The position numbers and the translations under genes are program-made. Below, piece after piece: positions 39,874-51,147 of a DNA stretch of 64,000 bases; within the stretch, counting starts at the first letter, position 1; each line of letters starts with the position of its first letter. The stretch is taken from positions 372,001 to 436,000 of the forward strand of contig NZ_WEZG01000002.1 in assembly GCF_009176975.1 (NCBI RefSeq), given 5' to 3'. This DNA comes from Aureimonas psammosilenae. GTDB lineage: Bacteria > Pseudomonadota > Alphaproteobacteria > Rhizobiales > Rhizobiaceae. The notes under the pieces were generated by a model that was not told the origin of the DNA, did no database searches, and saw nothing but the letters and a program-made list of their open reading frames with translations.

Positions 39874-42129
39874 ATGTCTACCATGGGTAAGTTGAACGAT
39901 CCGCCGGCCGGGGGCGGGAATATCGAGCTCGTCGATCTCAAGGCGGCGCTGGAAGAGCGCTACCTCGCTTATGCGCTGTCGACCATCATGGGCCGCGCCC
40001 TGCCGGACGTGCGCGACGGTTTGAAGCCGGTGCACCGGCGTATCGTCCATGCCATGCGGGCGCTGAAGCTCGATCCGGGGCAGGGCTACAAGAAGTCGGC
40101 GCGCATCGTTGGCGATGTCATGGGCAAGTTCCACCCCCATGGCGACGCCTCGATCTACGACGCGCTGGTGCGTCTCAGCCAGGATTTCGCGATCCGCTAT
40201 CCGCTGATCGACGGCCAGGGCAATTTCGGCAATGTCGACGGCGATAGCCCGGCGGCCATGCGCTACACCGAAGCGCGGATGACCGATGTCGCGACGCTTC
40301 TCCTGCGCGGCATCGATGAGGACGCGATCGACTTCAAGCCGACCTATAACGAGGAAGACGAGGAGCCCGTCGTCCTGCCGGGCGCCTTCCCGAACCTCCT
40401 CGCGAACGGTTCCTCCGGCATTGCGGTCGGCATGGCGACCTCGATCCCGCCCCACAACGCGGCCGAGCTCTGCGACGCGGCGCTGAAGCTCATCGAGAAT
40501 CCAGGCACGGATCTCGACCAGCTTCTGAAATATGTGCAAGGCCCGGACTTTCCGACCGGCGGCATCGTGGTGGATTCGGCCGCCGTCATTCGTGAAGCCT
40601 ATGCGACGGGCCGGGGCGGCTTCCGCGTCCGGGCGCGCTGGGAAACGGAGCCTCTGGGCAAGGGTGGCTATCAGGTCGTCGTCACCGAGATCCCGTATCT
40701 CGTGCAGAAGTCGCGACTGATCGAGAAGGTGGCCGAGCTTCTGACGGCCAAGAAGCTGCCGCTCCTGGCGGATGTGCGCGACGAATCGGCGGAAGACGTC
40801 CGCATCGTCTTCGAGCCGAAAAGCCGGACGGTCGATGCCGAACTGATGATGGAATCGCTGTTCCGGCTGACGGATCTCGAATCGCGCATCCCGATGAACA
40901 TGAACGTCCTGTCCGGGGGCAAGGTGCCGCGCGTCCTGAACCTCAAGGAGGTTCTGGTGGAATGGCTGGCGCACCAGCGCGAAGTGCTGCTTCGCCGCAC
41001 GCGCTTCCGCCTCGCCGCCATCGAGCGGCGGATGGAGGTGCTCGGCGGCTACATCATCGCCTTCCTCAACCTCGACGAGGTGATTCGCATCATCCGCGAG
41101 GAGGAAGAGCCGAAGCAGGAACTGATCCGCACCTTCACGCTGACCGACGTTCAGGCCGAAGCGATCCTGAACATGCGCCTGCGCTCCCTGCGCAAGCTCG
41201 AGGAGTTCGAGCTGAAGCGCGAACACGAGGCCTTGGCCGCGGAAAAGCAGGAGCGCGAGGCGCTGCTCGGCTCCGACGACAAGCAATGGCAGGCGCTCGC
41301 CGGCGAAGTGCGCGAGGTCAAGGAAACCTTCTCCAAGAAGACGAAGCTCGGCAAACGCCGGACCACCTTCGCCGACGCCCCCGCGCGCAATCTGGAAGAG
41401 ATCAACAACGCCTTCATCGAGCGCGAGCCGATCACGGTGGTCCTGTCGCAGAAGGGCTTCCTGCGCTCGCTGCGCGGCCATGTCGCCGACCTCACGGCGC
41501 TCGCCTTCAAGGAAGGCGATTCGCTGAAGCTCGCTTTTCCTGCGATGACCACGGACAAGCTCGTGTTCCTGTCGACGGACGGACGCGCCTATACGCTCGG
41601 CGCCGACAAGCTGGCGGGCGGGCGCGGGCAGGGCGAGCCGATCCGCCTCGCCATCGATCTGGAGGACACCGCCGACATCGTTCTCGCCTTCGTCGCGGTG
41701 ACGGGCCGCAAGCGCCTCGTCGCGGCATCCGATGGCAGCGGCTTCGTGGTTTCGGAAAGCGAACTCCTGTCGGGAACGCGCAAAGGGCGGCAGGTGCTGA
41801 ATGTCGGCGGCGACACGGTCCTGAAGCTCGCGGTTCCGGCGGAAGGCGACACGGTCGTCACCCTCGGCGACAATCGCAAGATGCTGGTCTTCCCACTGAT
41901 CCAGGTGGCCGAGATGGCGCGCGGCAAGGGTGTCCGGCTTCAGCGCTTCAAGGATGGCGGGCTTGCCGATGCCAAGGTCTTCCGCATGGCGGAGGGGCTG
42001 ACATGGCAGGGAGCGGGCGGGCGCAGCTTCCACCGCACGGAAGAGGACCTCTTCGAATGGCGCGGCGACCGCGCGCAGGCCGGCCGGATGGTGCCCAACG
42101 GCTTCCCGAAAGCGAACCGTTTCGGATAA
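39874..42129 (+). CDS. parC: DNA topoisomerase IV subunit A
   Basis: Cuts and passes DNA with ParE to decatenate daughter chromosomes. The 751-residue protein has [20 protein letters not shown], the DNA-cleaving Y131 in [11 protein letters not shown] and the C-terminal beta-pinwheel (about 500-740). The quinolone-region motif is [10 protein letters not shown]: the residue corresponding to E. coli Ser80 is A92 and Glu84 is D96. A large stem-loop lies between parC and the next gene. Confidence 0.95.
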   Translation: MSTMGKLNDPPAGGGNIELVDLKAALEERYLAYALSTIMGRALPDVRDGLKPVHRRIVHAMRALKLDPGQGYKKSARIVGDVMGKFHPHGDASIYDALVRLSQDFAIRYPLIDGQGNFGNVDGDSPAAMRYTEARMTDVATLLLRGIDEDAIDFKPTYNEEDEEPVVLPGAFPNLLANGSSGIAVGMATSIPPHNAAELCDAALKLIENPGTDLDQLLKYVQGPDFPTGGIVVDSAAVIREAYATGRGGFRVRARWETEPLGKGGYQVVVTEIPYLVQKSRLIEKVAELLTAKKLPLLADVRDESAEDVRIVFEPKSRTVDAELMMESLFRLTDLESRIPMNMNVLSGGKVPRVLNLKEVLVEWLAHQREVLLRRTRFRLAAIERRMEVLGGYIIAFLNLDEVIRIIREEEEPKQELIRTFTLTDVQAEAILNMRLRSLRKLEEFELKREHEALAAEKQEREALLGSDDKQWQALAGEVREVKETFSKKTKLGKRRTTFADAPARNLEEINNAFIEREPITVVLSQKGFLRSLRGHVADLTALAFKEGDSLKLAFPAMTTDKLVFLSTDGRAYTLGADKLAGGRGQGEPIRLAIDLEDTADIVLAFVAVTGRKRLVAASDGSGFVVSESELLSGTRKGRQVLNVGGDTVLKLAVPAEGDTVVTLGDNRKMLVFPLIQVAEMARGKGVRLQRFKDGGLADAKVFRMAEGLTWQGAGGRSFHRTEEDLFEWRGDRAQAGRMVPNGFPKANRFG

Positions 42130-42163
42130 GCCGCGCCACTAGGGCGGGTTGAGTTTCACGTAT

Positions 42164-42205
42164 GGTTAAAGGGTTTTGTGCTCAATGATCACGAAACCTT
42201 TAGCC
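42164..42205 (+). other. Large stem-loop between parC and chemoreceptor
   Basis: GGTTAAAGGGTTTTGTG (42164-42180) pairs with CACGAAACCTTTAGCC (42190-42205) over 16 bp with one bulged G and two G-T pairs; the loop is CTCAATGAT. It is AT-rich for this genome, lies 35 nt after the parC stop and ends 20 nt before the chemoreceptor start. No T-run follows on the plus strand. It could terminate parC, protect its 3' end, or act in the leader of the receptor mRNA. Confidence 0.55.
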
Positions 42206-42209
42206 GTGA

Positions 42210-43760
<1,551 letters not shown>

Positions 43761-43780
43761 TCTCGAAACGGGCGGCGGCG

Positions 43781-44527
43781 TCAGCCGCCGTAGCGTTCCC
43801 AGCCGCGCGGGGCGAGATGCTCCTGCGGCTGGAATCGGATCTTGTAGGCCATCTTGGGCGATTCCTTCACCCAATAGCCGAGGTAGAGGTAGGGCAGGCC
43901 CATTTTCCGCGCCCGCTCGATATGGTCGAGGATCATGAAGGTGCCGAGGCTGCGCTCGGACTCGTCGGGATCGAAGAAGGAATAAACCATCGACAGCCCG
44001 TCACCCATGACATCGGTGAGTGCGGTGGCGATCAGCGCGCCGTCGGAGCGTTCGGAAAAGCGCGAGTCCGGGCCGCGCCGACGATAATGGACGATGCGGG
44101 TGTCGACTTGGCTGTCCTCTACCATCATCGAATAATCGAGAACCGACATCTCGGACATGCCGCCGAGCGCGTGGCGGCTGTCGAGATAGCGTCGGAACAG
44201 CGAATATTGCTCGCTGGAGGGTTCCGGGTCGCCGATCCGGCCGACGATGTCGCGGTTGCGGGCAGACACGCGCTTCATGGAGCGCGTCGGCTCGAACTCG
44301 TCCACCAGGATGCGAACCGAGGTGCAGGCGCGGCACCGCTCGCAGGCGGGCCGGTAGGCGATGTTCTGGCTGCGACGAAAGCCACCCTGCGTCAGAAGAT
44401 CGAGAAGGTCAGGGGCGCGCTCGCCGATGAGATGGGTGAAGACCTTCCGCTCGAACTGTCCGGCAAGATAGGGGCAGGGAGACGGCGAGGTCAGAAAGAA
44501 CTGCGGCGTCTGCGAGTGAATGGTCAT
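43781..44527 (-). CDS. bpt: Aspartate/glutamate leucyltransferase
   Basis: Bpt transfers leucine from Leu-tRNA to N-terminal Asp or Glu, marking proteins for ClpS/ClpAP degradation. The 248-residue protein has [19 protein letters not shown], the Cys block [14 protein letters not shown], and the C-terminal acetyltransferase-like domain ([18 protein letters not shown]). The ATG at 44527 gives the usual [14 protein letters not shown] start. In related genomes an RDD gene and hemB are neighbours, as here. Confidence 0.93.
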   Translation of the reverse strand: MTIHSQTPQFFLTSPSPCPYLAGQFERKVFTHLIGERAPDLLDLLTQGGFRRSQNIAYRPACERCRACTSVRILVDEFEPTRSMKRVSARNRDIVGRIGDPEPSSEQYSLFRRYLDSRHALGGMSEMSVLDYSMMVEDSQVDTRIVHYRRRGPDSRFSERSDGALIATALTDVMGDGLSMVYSFFDPDESERSLGTFMILDHIERARKMGLPYLYLGYWVKESPKMAYKIRFQPQEHLAPRGWERYGG

Positions 44528-44591
44528 CGATGCGTCGGGCCTCGGGTCCCGCCATCGCATTCGCACGGGATAGTGAGTTTTAAAGCACAGA

Positions 44592-44619
44592 GCGCCTCGC
44601 CTGGAAACAAGCGAGACGC
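44592..44619 (-). terminator. Possible terminator of the RDD gene
   Basis: On the minus strand GCGTCTCGC and GCGAGGCGC form a stem (one mismatch) around a 10-nt loop, followed by CTCTGTGCTTTA. It lies 43 nt after the RDD stop, between that gene and bpt. Confidence 0.5.
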
Positions 44620-44661
44620 CCCGATGCGTTGATCTTCAAGTGGATAAGGCGGGTGATGCGC

Positions 44662-45132
44662 TTAACGGTCGCGCACGACCACGGTGCCGAGAAGCACATC
44701 GTGGAGAAGCTGCTTGCGCCGCGTGAACAAAGCCACGAGGAGCACGAAAGGCGTCAGGAGGCTGACGGACGCCCAGAACAGGACGCCGTGCAGTACGGCC
44801 AGCGGCGGCTCCATGCGGGTGCCGTCGAGCTTCTCAACGCGAAGGCCCGCCATCCGCATGCCGACCGTCGCCTGGCGCGAGCCGCCCATGGTGAAGCCGA
44901 TATAGATGACCGCGATGGCGGGGATCAGGATGGCGTAGAGGTGCCAACCGATCCCGAGGGTGAGGATGCCGAGCAGGAACACGACCACGGCCGCCGGCAC
45001 TGAAAGGGCGAGGACGATCAGGTAGTCGTACACGAATGACATGACGCGGCGCGTGCGCACGCCGTCGTAGAGCCTCGGCGCGTCGAGGTCGGTGCGGATG
45101 TCGTTTCGGTAGATCGTGCCTTGGTTGCTCAT
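44662..45132 (-). CDS. RDD family membrane protein
   Basis: 156-residue RDD-domain inner-membrane protein. It has TRRVMSFVYDYLIVLALSVP (the Arg-Asp type N-terminal helix), a second helix (VVVFLLGILTLGIGW), a third (YAILIPAIAVIYIGFT), the conserved GSRQATVGMRMAGLRV and a fourth helix (FWASVSLLTPFVLLVALF). Transport function is unknown. The ATG at 45132 (MSNQGTIYRNDIR) is preferred over an upstream in-frame start. Confidence 0.88.
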   Translation of the reverse strand: MSNQGTIYRNDIRTDLDAPRLYDGVRTRRVMSFVYDYLIVLALSVPAAVVVFLLGILTLGIGWHLYAILIPAIAVIYIGFTMGGSRQATVGMRMAGLRVEKLDGTRMEPPLAVLHGVLFWASVSLLTPFVLLVALFTRRKQLLHDVLLGTVVVRDR

Positions 45133-45222
45133 GGCCTTCCCGGATTTGAGGCCGGCGAAATTGCCGGCGTCACCCAAGATGTGGGAAGGCAAGGGGCCCC
45201 GTGCAACGCCCCTCCTGTTCCG

Positions 45223-46254
45223 TCAGCCTTCGCGCAGCATCCTTGCCGCCTTGGGTGCGAAATAGCTGAGGATGCCCGCCGCGCCCGCGCGCTTGAAGGC
45301 CGACAGCGTTTCCATCATCGCGCGTTCGCCGTCGATCCAGCCGTTCTGGCTCGCCGCCGCGATCATCGCGTATTCGCCGGAGGTCTGGTAGGCGAAGGTC
45401 GGCATCTCGAACTCGGCCGCCAGCCGCGCCACGATGTCGAGATAGGGCAGGCCCGGCTTCACCATGATCATGTCCGCCCCTTCCGCGATGTCCTGCGCCG
45501 CCTCGCGCAGAGCCTCGTCGCGGTTGGCGTAGTCCATCTGGTAGGTCCGCTTGTCGCCCTTCAGGAGGTCGTTGGAGCCCACCGCATCGCGGAACGGGCC
45601 ATAGAAGGCGGACGCGTATTTGGCGGCATAGGACATGATCATCGTGTCGCGGAAGCCCTCCGCGTCCAGCGCTTCGCGGATCATGGCGATGCGCCCGTCC
45701 ATCATGTCGGAAGGGCCGAGGATGTCGCAGCCGGCTTTCGCCTGCGTCAGCGCCTGCCGGCAAAGGACATCGACGCTTTCGTCGTTGCAGATCCGGCCCT
45801 CGCGCACGATCCCGTCATGGCCGTGGCTGGTATAGGGGTCGAGCGCCACGTCGCAGAGAACGCCGACTTCCGGCACGGCTTCCTTGATGGCGCGCGTGGC
45901 GCGGCACACGAGATTGCCCTCGTTCAGCGCTTCCGTGCCGCCTTCGTCGCGCTTGTCGCGCGTGGTGAAGGGGAAAAGCGCGATCACCGGGATGCCGAGA
46001 TCGCGCGCTTCGCGGGCGACCTCCACCGCGCGCTCGACGCTGTAGCGTGAAACGCCGGGCATGGAGGCGACCGGTTCGTCAGTGCCCGAGCCCTCGCGCA
46101 CGAAGATCGGCCAGATGAGGTCGGCCGGTGTCAGGCTCGTTTCGCGCACGAGCCGGCGCGTCCAGTCGTGCTGGCGCAGGCGCCGCATCCGCCGCCCGCT
46201 CGTCGCGGCGTCGATTCGGGCCGAAAGGGTCCGGCGATCGTGTTCGAAGGTCAT
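45223..46254 (-). CDS. hemB: Delta-aminolevulinic acid dehydratase (porphobilinogen synthase)
   Basis: Condenses two aminolevulinate molecules to porphobilinogen in haem synthesis. The 343-residue TIM barrel has the two catalytic lysines K212 (SYAAKYASAFYGP) and K266 (MIMVKPGLPYLD). The metal site reads DVALDPYTSHGHDG (135-148), with Asp in place of the zinc cysteines, so this is the Mg-dependent alphaproteobacterial type. ATG at 46254; a much longer open frame upstream is not conserved. Divergent from the DUF6163 gene. Confidence 0.95.
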   Translation of the reverse strand: MTFEHDRRTLSARIDAATSGRRMRRLRQHDWTRRLVRETSLTPADLIWPIFVREGSGTDEPVASMPGVSRYSVERAVEVAREARDLGIPVIALFPFTTRDKRDEGGTEALNEGNLVCRATRAIKEAVPEVGVLCDVALDPYTSHGHDGIVREGRICNDESVDVLCRQALTQAKAGCDILGPSDMMDGRIAMIREALDAEGFRDTMIMSYAAKYASAFYGPFRDAVGSNDLLKGDKRTYQMDYANRDEALREAAQDIAEGADMIMVKPGLPYLDIVARLAAEFEMPTFAYQTSGEYAMIAAASQNGWIDGERAMMETLSAFKRAGAAGILSYFAPKAARMLREG

Positions 46255-46419
46255 TCGTGCTCCCGCCACCGTCGAGAAATTCGCGCCGTCGAGGCGGCTT
46301 TCCCGCAGGTGGTTATGCCCTTCGTTCCCCGCTTTCAACTCTCGCGAATCGTGCGGGGCGGGCAGAAGCGTCGCGGAACGCACTGGCGCTTCGCGTCCGC
46401 TTCTGGCTGATAGGGCGTA

Positions 46420-46839
46420 ATGAAGACTTCTCCCGCATCGAACGAAGGAGCAAGGCGGCTCGTCCGGCTGGCGATCCTCCTCGTGCTCCGCTTGTCCGGC
46501 CTCGTCCTGTTCGGCATCGGCCTTCTTTACTGGGTCCGGCTCGTCGGCATCTATCCCGAGCCCGGCTGGCGCTTCGACCTGATGTCCGTGCCCTGGCGCG
46601 TCGCGGCGTCGACGCTGGCCGTCCTGTGCCCCGTGGCGGGCGTCGGCCTGTGGCTGGCGGTGTCCTGGGGCGGGGTGGTCTGGGTGCTGATCGCGGTTCT
46701 GCAGGCGGGAATGCACTTCGTGCTGGCGCGTGATTTCGGGCCGCCCGGCATCGAGCTCGCCTTCCACGCCGGCGGGCTGACGCTGTTCGCGGCCCTGCGC
46801 GCATTGCGCTGGTGGATCTCGCGGCCTCGTAAGGCGTAA
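46420..46839 (+). CDS. DUF6163 family membrane protein
   Basis: 139-residue inner-membrane protein with about four helices (LVRLAILLVLRLSGLVLFGI, VAASTLAVLCPVAGVGLWL, VWVLIAVLQAGMHFVLA, IELAFHAGGLTLFAALRAL). I place it in DUF6163 from sequence character and its place between hemB and ldtR, a conserved Hyphomicrobiales arrangement. Function unknown; proximity to LdtR and LdtP suggests a link with envelope maintenance (inference). Confidence 0.75.
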   Translation: MKTSPASNEGARRLVRLAILLVLRLSGLVLFGIGLLYWVRLVGIYPEPGWRFDLMSVPWRVAASTLAVLCPVAGVGLWLAVSWGGVVWVLIAVLQAGMHFVLARDFGPPGIELAFHAGGLTLFAALRALRWWISRPRKA

Positions 46840-46890
46840 GGCGGGGCGGAGCCTTTCCAAATGGAAAATGCCAGACGAAACAGTAAGGTG

Positions 46891-46922
46891 CTTTTAAGCC
46901 TGCACTTTAAGTCGAACTTTAG
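46891..46922 (+). promoter_or_regulatory. Three CTTT(T)AA/G repeats upstream of ldtR
   Basis: CTTTTAAG (46891-46898), CTTTAAG (46905-46911) and CTTTAG (46917-46922) recur at 12-14-nt steps about 75-105 nt upstream of the ldtR start. An identical CTTTAGCC occurs here (46917-46924) and in the ldtP upstream region (47639-47646). This may be the autoregulatory site of LdtR; inference only. Confidence 0.4.
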
Positions 46923-46997
46923 CCGCGCACCGTAGGGTGATGTTCAAGGCGGGGCCGACAGAGCATCCGCCACAAGCAACAGCGGAGCACGAGACCG

Positions 46998-47507
46998 ATG
47001 AAGACGCAGGCCATGATGCAGCCGGAGCAGGTGACGGACGGCGGCAGCGAACTCAAGACCCTCTACCTCGAAACGGTCCAACTGGTCGAACGTCTTCACC
47101 GCCGCCTGCTCGACGTCATCAAGGACGAGTTCGACCGCGCCGGCCGCACCGACATCAACGCCGTCCAGGCCCTGCTTCTCTTCAACATCGGCGACTCGGT
47201 TCTCACCGCAGGCGAGCTTCGCACCCGCGGCTTCTATCTCGGCTCCAACGTTTCCTATAACCTGAAGAAGCTGGTGGATCTCGGCTTCATCGACCACCAG
47301 CGCTCGCGCGTCGACCGCCGCGCCGTCAGGGTTCAGTTGACCAAGGCCGGAGCGGAAGTCGCCGCCATCGTCGCCGATCTCTACCAGCGCCATATCGGTT
47401 CGATCGACAAGGTCGGCGGGCTCGACGAGCAGGAATTCCAGAAGCTCAACAAGGCGCTGCAGCGGCTCGACCGCTTCTGGAACGACACGATCGCCTACCG
47501 CCTCTGA
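46998..47507 (+). CDS. ldtR: MarR-family regulator LdtR
   Basis: Winged-helix regulator of 169 residues: a dimerisation helix (YLETVQLVERLHRRLLDVIK), a helix-turn-helix (AGELRTRGFYLGSNVSYNLK), a wing (RSRVDRRAVRVQLT) and a C-terminal dimer helix. In Liberibacter and other Hyphomicrobiales LdtR controls the L,D-transpeptidase gene ldtP, which is the next gene here. The start ATG follows ACGAGACCG, a weak site. Two hairpins follow the stop, so ldtP is likely a separate transcription unit. Confidence 0.9.
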   Translation: MKTQAMMQPEQVTDGGSELKTLYLETVQLVERLHRRLLDVIKDEFDRAGRTDINAVQALLLFNIGDSVLTAGELRTRGFYLGSNVSYNLKKLVDLGFIDHQRSRVDRRAVRVQLTKAGAEVAAIVADLYQRHIGSIDKVGGLDEQEFQKLNKALQRLDRFWNDTIAYRL

Positions 47508-47518
47508 TCCGCACCCAG

Positions 47519-47576
47519 CGGGGCGCTGCGCCCCGTCCGATCAAACCCTCGTGAGCCGGAAGGCGCGCGAGGGTTT
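47519..47576 (+). terminator. Tandem hairpins after ldtR
   Basis: The first hairpin is CGGGGCGC-T-GCGCCCCG (47519-47535). The second is AAACCCTCG with CGAGGGTTT (47543-47551 and 47568-47576), a perfect 9-bp stem ending in TTT. Both lie within 70 nt after the ldtR stop. Confidence 0.7.
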
Positions 47577-47786
47577 CGTCGTTGCCGATCCGCCACGCCG
47601 CAGCCGCAAAACCGACCGCCAACCTCGTGATATCCTTGCTTTAGCCATATTGGGATGGCGAAGCCTGACCCTTCGATCCCGGCATTGCGACGTTGCGGCG
47701 AAATCGGCTTCGAGCGTTGTGAGTCCGTTTACCCTGGCCGACCGATAATCCGGCCTAAGTCAGTGAAGCGTCGACGAGGGAAATAA

Positions 47787-49124
47787 ATGCTGAACGACAA
47801 GCGCCTTGGCTCCGGTCGCATGTCCCGCCGCCGGTTCATCGCCGGGACGGCCGCCGCCGGCGCGGCTCTTCTTCCGGGTGCGGCCTTCGCGCAGGAAGCG
47901 CTGGGCGATCTTCTGCAGGCGCCGCGTCGCGGCAACTGGGACGACCAGTTCGATACGGGCTCTTCGAGCGTCGCCAAGGTCGTTTCGAACCAGCCGGTCT
48001 TCTCGCAGAACACGATCAACTCGCTCAACCAGGCGATCTCGAACTATCGCGGCATCCTGGCGTCGGGCGGCTGGCCGGAAGTGCCGGACGGCGGCAAGCT
48101 GCGCCTCGGTGTCGAGAATGCGGCCGTCGGCCCCTTGCGCCAGCGCCTCGCGATTTCCGGCGACCTGCCGCGCTCCGCCGGCATGTCCAATGCCTTCGAC
48201 ACCTATGTCGACGCAGCCGTGAAGCGCTTCCAGACGCGCCACGGTCTGCCGGATGAGGGCGTCGTGGCCGAAATGACCTACAAGGCCCTGAACGTGCCGG
48301 TGGACGTGCGCGTCGGCCAGATGCAGACGAATCTGGTTCGTCTCCAGTCGATGGGCGGTTTCCTCGGCGAGCGCTTCGTGATGGTGAACGTGCCGGCGGC
48401 GGCCCTCGAGGCGGTGGAGAACGGCCGCGTCGCGCAGCGCCATATCGCGATCGTCGGCAAGATCGACCGCCAAACGCCGATCCTGAACTCCAAGATCACC
48501 AACCTGAACCTCAATCCCTATTGGCATGCGCCGGCCTCCATCGTGGAGAAGGACATCATTCCGCTGATGCGGAAGGACCCGACCTATCTCCAGCGCAACG
48601 ACATCAAGATCTTCGGGCCCGACAAGCAGGAGATTCCGGCGAGCGCGGTGGACTGGAACACCAACGAGGCGGTGCGCTACCTTTTCCGGCAGGAGCCGGG
48701 CAAGAACAACGCGATGGCGTCGGTGAAGATCAACTTCCCGAACCCGTACTCGACCTACATGCACGACACGCCCCAGCAGAGCCTGTTCTCCAAGCTCATG
48801 CGCTTCGACTCGTCGGGCTGCGTGCGCGTGCAGAACGTGCGCGACCTCATCGTCTGGCTGGCCCGCGACGAGCCGGGCTGGGATCGCCAGCGCATCGAGC
48901 AGATCATTGCCGCCCGCACGCGCCAGGACATCAACCTGACGCATCAGGTTCCGGTCTACTTCACCTACCTGACCGCCTGGGCGACCGATCCGAACGTCGT
49001 GCAGTTTCGCGACGACATCTATCACCGCGACGGGTCCGAGCAGCTCGCCATGAACGATGTCGCGCCGCAGGCCTACCAGCCCGGCGAGCAGGTGCAGACG
49101 CAGGCCGCCGATTTCGTGAACTGA
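47787..49124 (+). CDS. ldtP: L,D-transpeptidase (LdtP-like)
   Basis: Peptidoglycan L,D-transpeptidase, 445 residues. The N-terminus has a twin-arginine-like signal (MSRRRFIAGTAAAGAALL, then cleavage near AFA), so export to the periplasm. A PG-binding-1 domain (about 120-170: FDTYVDAAVKRFQTRHGLPD) precedes the YkuD catalytic domain (about 190-370) with YMHDTPQQSLFSK and the active-site C345 in SSGCVRV. Separated from LdtR by 279 nt including terminators; probably under LdtR control. Confidence 0.93.
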   Translation: MLNDKRLGSGRMSRRRFIAGTAAAGAALLPGAAFAQEALGDLLQAPRRGNWDDQFDTGSSSVAKVVSNQPVFSQNTINSLNQAISNYRGILASGGWPEVPDGGKLRLGVENAAVGPLRQRLAISGDLPRSAGMSNAFDTYVDAAVKRFQTRHGLPDEGVVAEMTYKALNVPVDVRVGQMQTNLVRLQSMGGFLGERFVMVNVPAAALEAVENGRVAQRHIAIVGKIDRQTPILNSKITNLNLNPYWHAPASIVEKDIIPLMRKDPTYLQRNDIKIFGPDKQEIPASAVDWNTNEAVRYLFRQEPGKNNAMASVKINFPNPYSTYMHDTPQQSLFSKLMRFDSSGCVRVQNVRDLIVWLARDEPGWDRQRIEQIIAARTRQDINLTHQVPVYFTYLTAWATDPNVVQFRDDIYHRDGSEQLAMNDVAPQAYQPGEQVQTQAADFVN

Positions 49125-49150
49125 TCCACCTTCGAATCGAGGCATGACCG

Positions 49151-49185
49151 ACAGGGTCGGGGCGTCACCGCCTCGGCCCTGTTTC
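49151..49185 (+). terminator. Intrinsic terminator of ldtP
   Basis: ACAGGGTCGGGGCG and CGCCTCGGCCCTGT form a 14-bp stem (two G-T pairs) around TCAC, followed by TTC, 27 nt after the ldtP stop. Confidence 0.78.
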
Positions 49186-49273
49186 GCGTCGGGGCTGTTG
49201 GTTCCAGCCGCTGGCCGTGCTATCGCGCCGTCCTATCCGATAAGGACCCCAGTCCGACAAAGGAGGGACCCCG

Positions 49274-50596
49274 ATGTCCGAACTGCGCAAGCCGGAAGCC
49301 GCCGCCGAATTCGACACCTTCTTCTCGGGCGGTCTCGCGTCGACCGACCCGGCACTCTTCGGTGCGATCAAGGGCGAACTCAATCGCCAGCAGACCGAAA
49401 TCGAGCTCATCGCTTCCGAGAACATCGTGTCGCGCGCCGTTCTGGAAGCGCAGGGGTCCGTTCTCACCAACAAATATGCCGAAGGCTATCCGGGCCGGCG
49501 CTATTACGGCGGCTGCCATTACGTCGACATCGCCGAGGAAATGGCGATCGATCGGGTGAAGCAGCTTTTCGGCTGCGACTTCGCCAATGTGCAGCCTAAT
49601 TCCGGCAGCCAAGCGAACCAAGCCGTTCTGATGGCCCTGTCGAAGCCGGGCGAGACGATTCTCGGCATGAGCCTCGACGCCGGTGGCCATCTGACGCACG
49701 GCGCCAAGCCCAACCTTTCCGGCCGCTGGTTCGACGCGGTGCAGTACGGCCTCGACAACGCCACCGGCCTCATCGACTACGACGAGGTGGAGCGGCTGGC
49801 GGTGGAGAAGAAGCCGCGCATCATCATCGCGGGCGGCTCCGCTTATTCGCGCATCATCGATTTCGCCCGCTTCCGCCAGATCGCCGATTCGGTCGGCGCC
49901 TATCTTTGGGTGGACATGGCGCACTTCGCCGGCCTCGTGGCGGGCGGGCAGCATCCAAACCCGTTCCCGCATGCCCATGTCGCGACCTCGACCACGCACA
50001 AGACGCTGCGCGGGCCCCGCGGCGGCCTCGTTCTCACCAACGACGAGGACATCGCCAAGAAGATCAATTCGGCGATCTTCCCCGGCCTTCAGGGCGGCCC
50101 GCTGATGCACGTCATCGCGGCCAAGGCCGTGGCGTTCGGCGAAGCGCTGACGCCGGCCTTCCGCGCCTACACGGCGGCCGTGGTGGAGAACGCCAAGGTT
50201 CTGGCGCAGACGATCCGGGAAGGCGGCCTCGACATCGTGTCGGACGGCACGGACACGCATCTGATGCTGGTCGACCTTCGCCCGATGAACCTCACCGGCA
50301 AGGCATCCGAGACCGCGCTCGGCCGCGCGGCGATCACCTGCAACAAGAACGGCGTTCCGAACGACCCGCAGAAGCCGGCGATCACTTCCGGCATCCGTCT
50401 CGGCACGCCGGCCGCCACCACGCGCGGCTTCGGCCCGCAGGAGTTCCGCGAGGTCGGCCAGCTCGTGGTCGAGGTGCTGAACGGCTTGCGCACCTCCAAT
50501 TCCGACGAGGGCAATTCCCGTGTCGAAGCGGAGGTGAAGGAAAAGGTTCTGGCGCTGACCAGCCGGTTCCCGATCTATGGCGGAGCGGCGAGCTGA
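49274..50596 (+). CDS. glyA: Serine hydroxymethyltransferase
   Basis: PLP enzyme converting serine and THF to glycine and methylene-THF. The 440-residue protein has [20 protein letters not shown], the YYGGCHYVD block and the PLP-binding K243 in [14 protein letters not shown]. The start at 49274 follows AGGAGG. First gene of glyA-nrdR-ribD-ribE-ribH-nusB, a conserved Hyphomicrobiales order. Confidence 0.97.
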   Translation: MSELRKPEAAAEFDTFFSGGLASTDPALFGAIKGELNRQQTEIELIASENIVSRAVLEAQGSVLTNKYAEGYPGRRYYGGCHYVDIAEEMAIDRVKQLFGCDFANVQPNSGSQANQAVLMALSKPGETILGMSLDAGGHLTHGAKPNLSGRWFDAVQYGLDNATGLIDYDEVERLAVEKKPRIIIAGGSAYSRIIDFARFRQIADSVGAYLWVDMAHFAGLVAGGQHPNPFPHAHVATSTTHKTLRGPRGGLVLTNDEDIAKKINSAIFPGLQGGPLMHVIAAKAVAFGEALTPAFRAYTAAVVENAKVLAQTIREGGLDIVSDGTDTHLMLVDLRPMNLTGKASETALGRAAITCNKNGVPNDPQKPAITSGIRLGTPAATTRGFGPQEFREVGQLVVEVLNGLRTSNSDEGNSRVEAEVKEKVLALTSRFPIYGGAAS

Positions 50597-50634
50597 AACG
50601 CGCCGCGAAAGTCTGAGAAGCGAGCCGCGAAACG

Positions 50635-51147
50635 ATGCGCTGCCCTTATTGCAGCTCGCAGGACAGCCAAGTGAAGGACTCGCGGTCGGCCGAAGACGGC
50701 GCCGCGATCCGCCGCCGCCGCGTCTGCCCCGATTGCGGCGGACGCTTCACCACTTTCGAGCGCGTTCAATTACGTGAGCTGATGGTGGTGAAGAAGTCCG
50801 GCCGGCGCGTGCTTTTCGAGCGCGACAAGCTGGCCCGTTCCATCGAGGTTGCGCTTCGCAAGCGGCCAGTGGAGCGCGACCGCGTCGAGCGGCTGATTTC
50901 CGGCATCGTGCGCCAGCTCGAATCCACCGGCGAATCGGATGTCGGCTCGCGCCAGATCGGCCTTCTGGCAATGGAAGCTTTGCGCGGGCTCGACGATGTG
51001 GCCTATCTGCGCTTCGCATCGGTTTATCGCGATTTCCGCGACGCCAAGGATTTCACCGACGTCATCGACGAATTGGCGCGCCCGCCGGAAATGGACCCGA
51101 TCGGAGGCGGGGATGCCGACCGGCCGACGCTGGGCGCGGATGACTGA
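50635..51147 (+). CDS. nrdR: Ribonucleotide reductase repressor NrdR
   Basis: ATP/dATP-sensing repressor of ribonucleotide reductase genes. The 170-residue protein has the zinc ribbon C3/C6/C31/C34 (MRCPYCSS ... VCPDCGGRF), an ATP-cone domain (about 49-139) and an acidic tail. It overlaps ribD by 8 nt. Confidence 0.96.
   Translation: MRCPYCSSQDSQVKDSRSAEDGAAIRRRRVCPDCGGRFTTFERVQLRELMVVKKSGRRVLFERDKLARSIEVALRKRPVERDRVERLISGIVRQLESTGESDVGSRQIGLLAMEALRGLDDVAYLRFASVYRDFRDAKDFTDVIDELARPPEMDPIGGGDADRPTLGADD

Noticed and set aside
39865-42033. 722-codon open frame antisense to parC
   Set aside because: Shadow of parC codon bias; no start signal or conserved motif.
46894-46910. TTAA-N9-TTAA upstream of ldtR as a CtrA site
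   Set aside because: Spacer is nine bases instead of seven; the repeats fit a separate regulator motif better.
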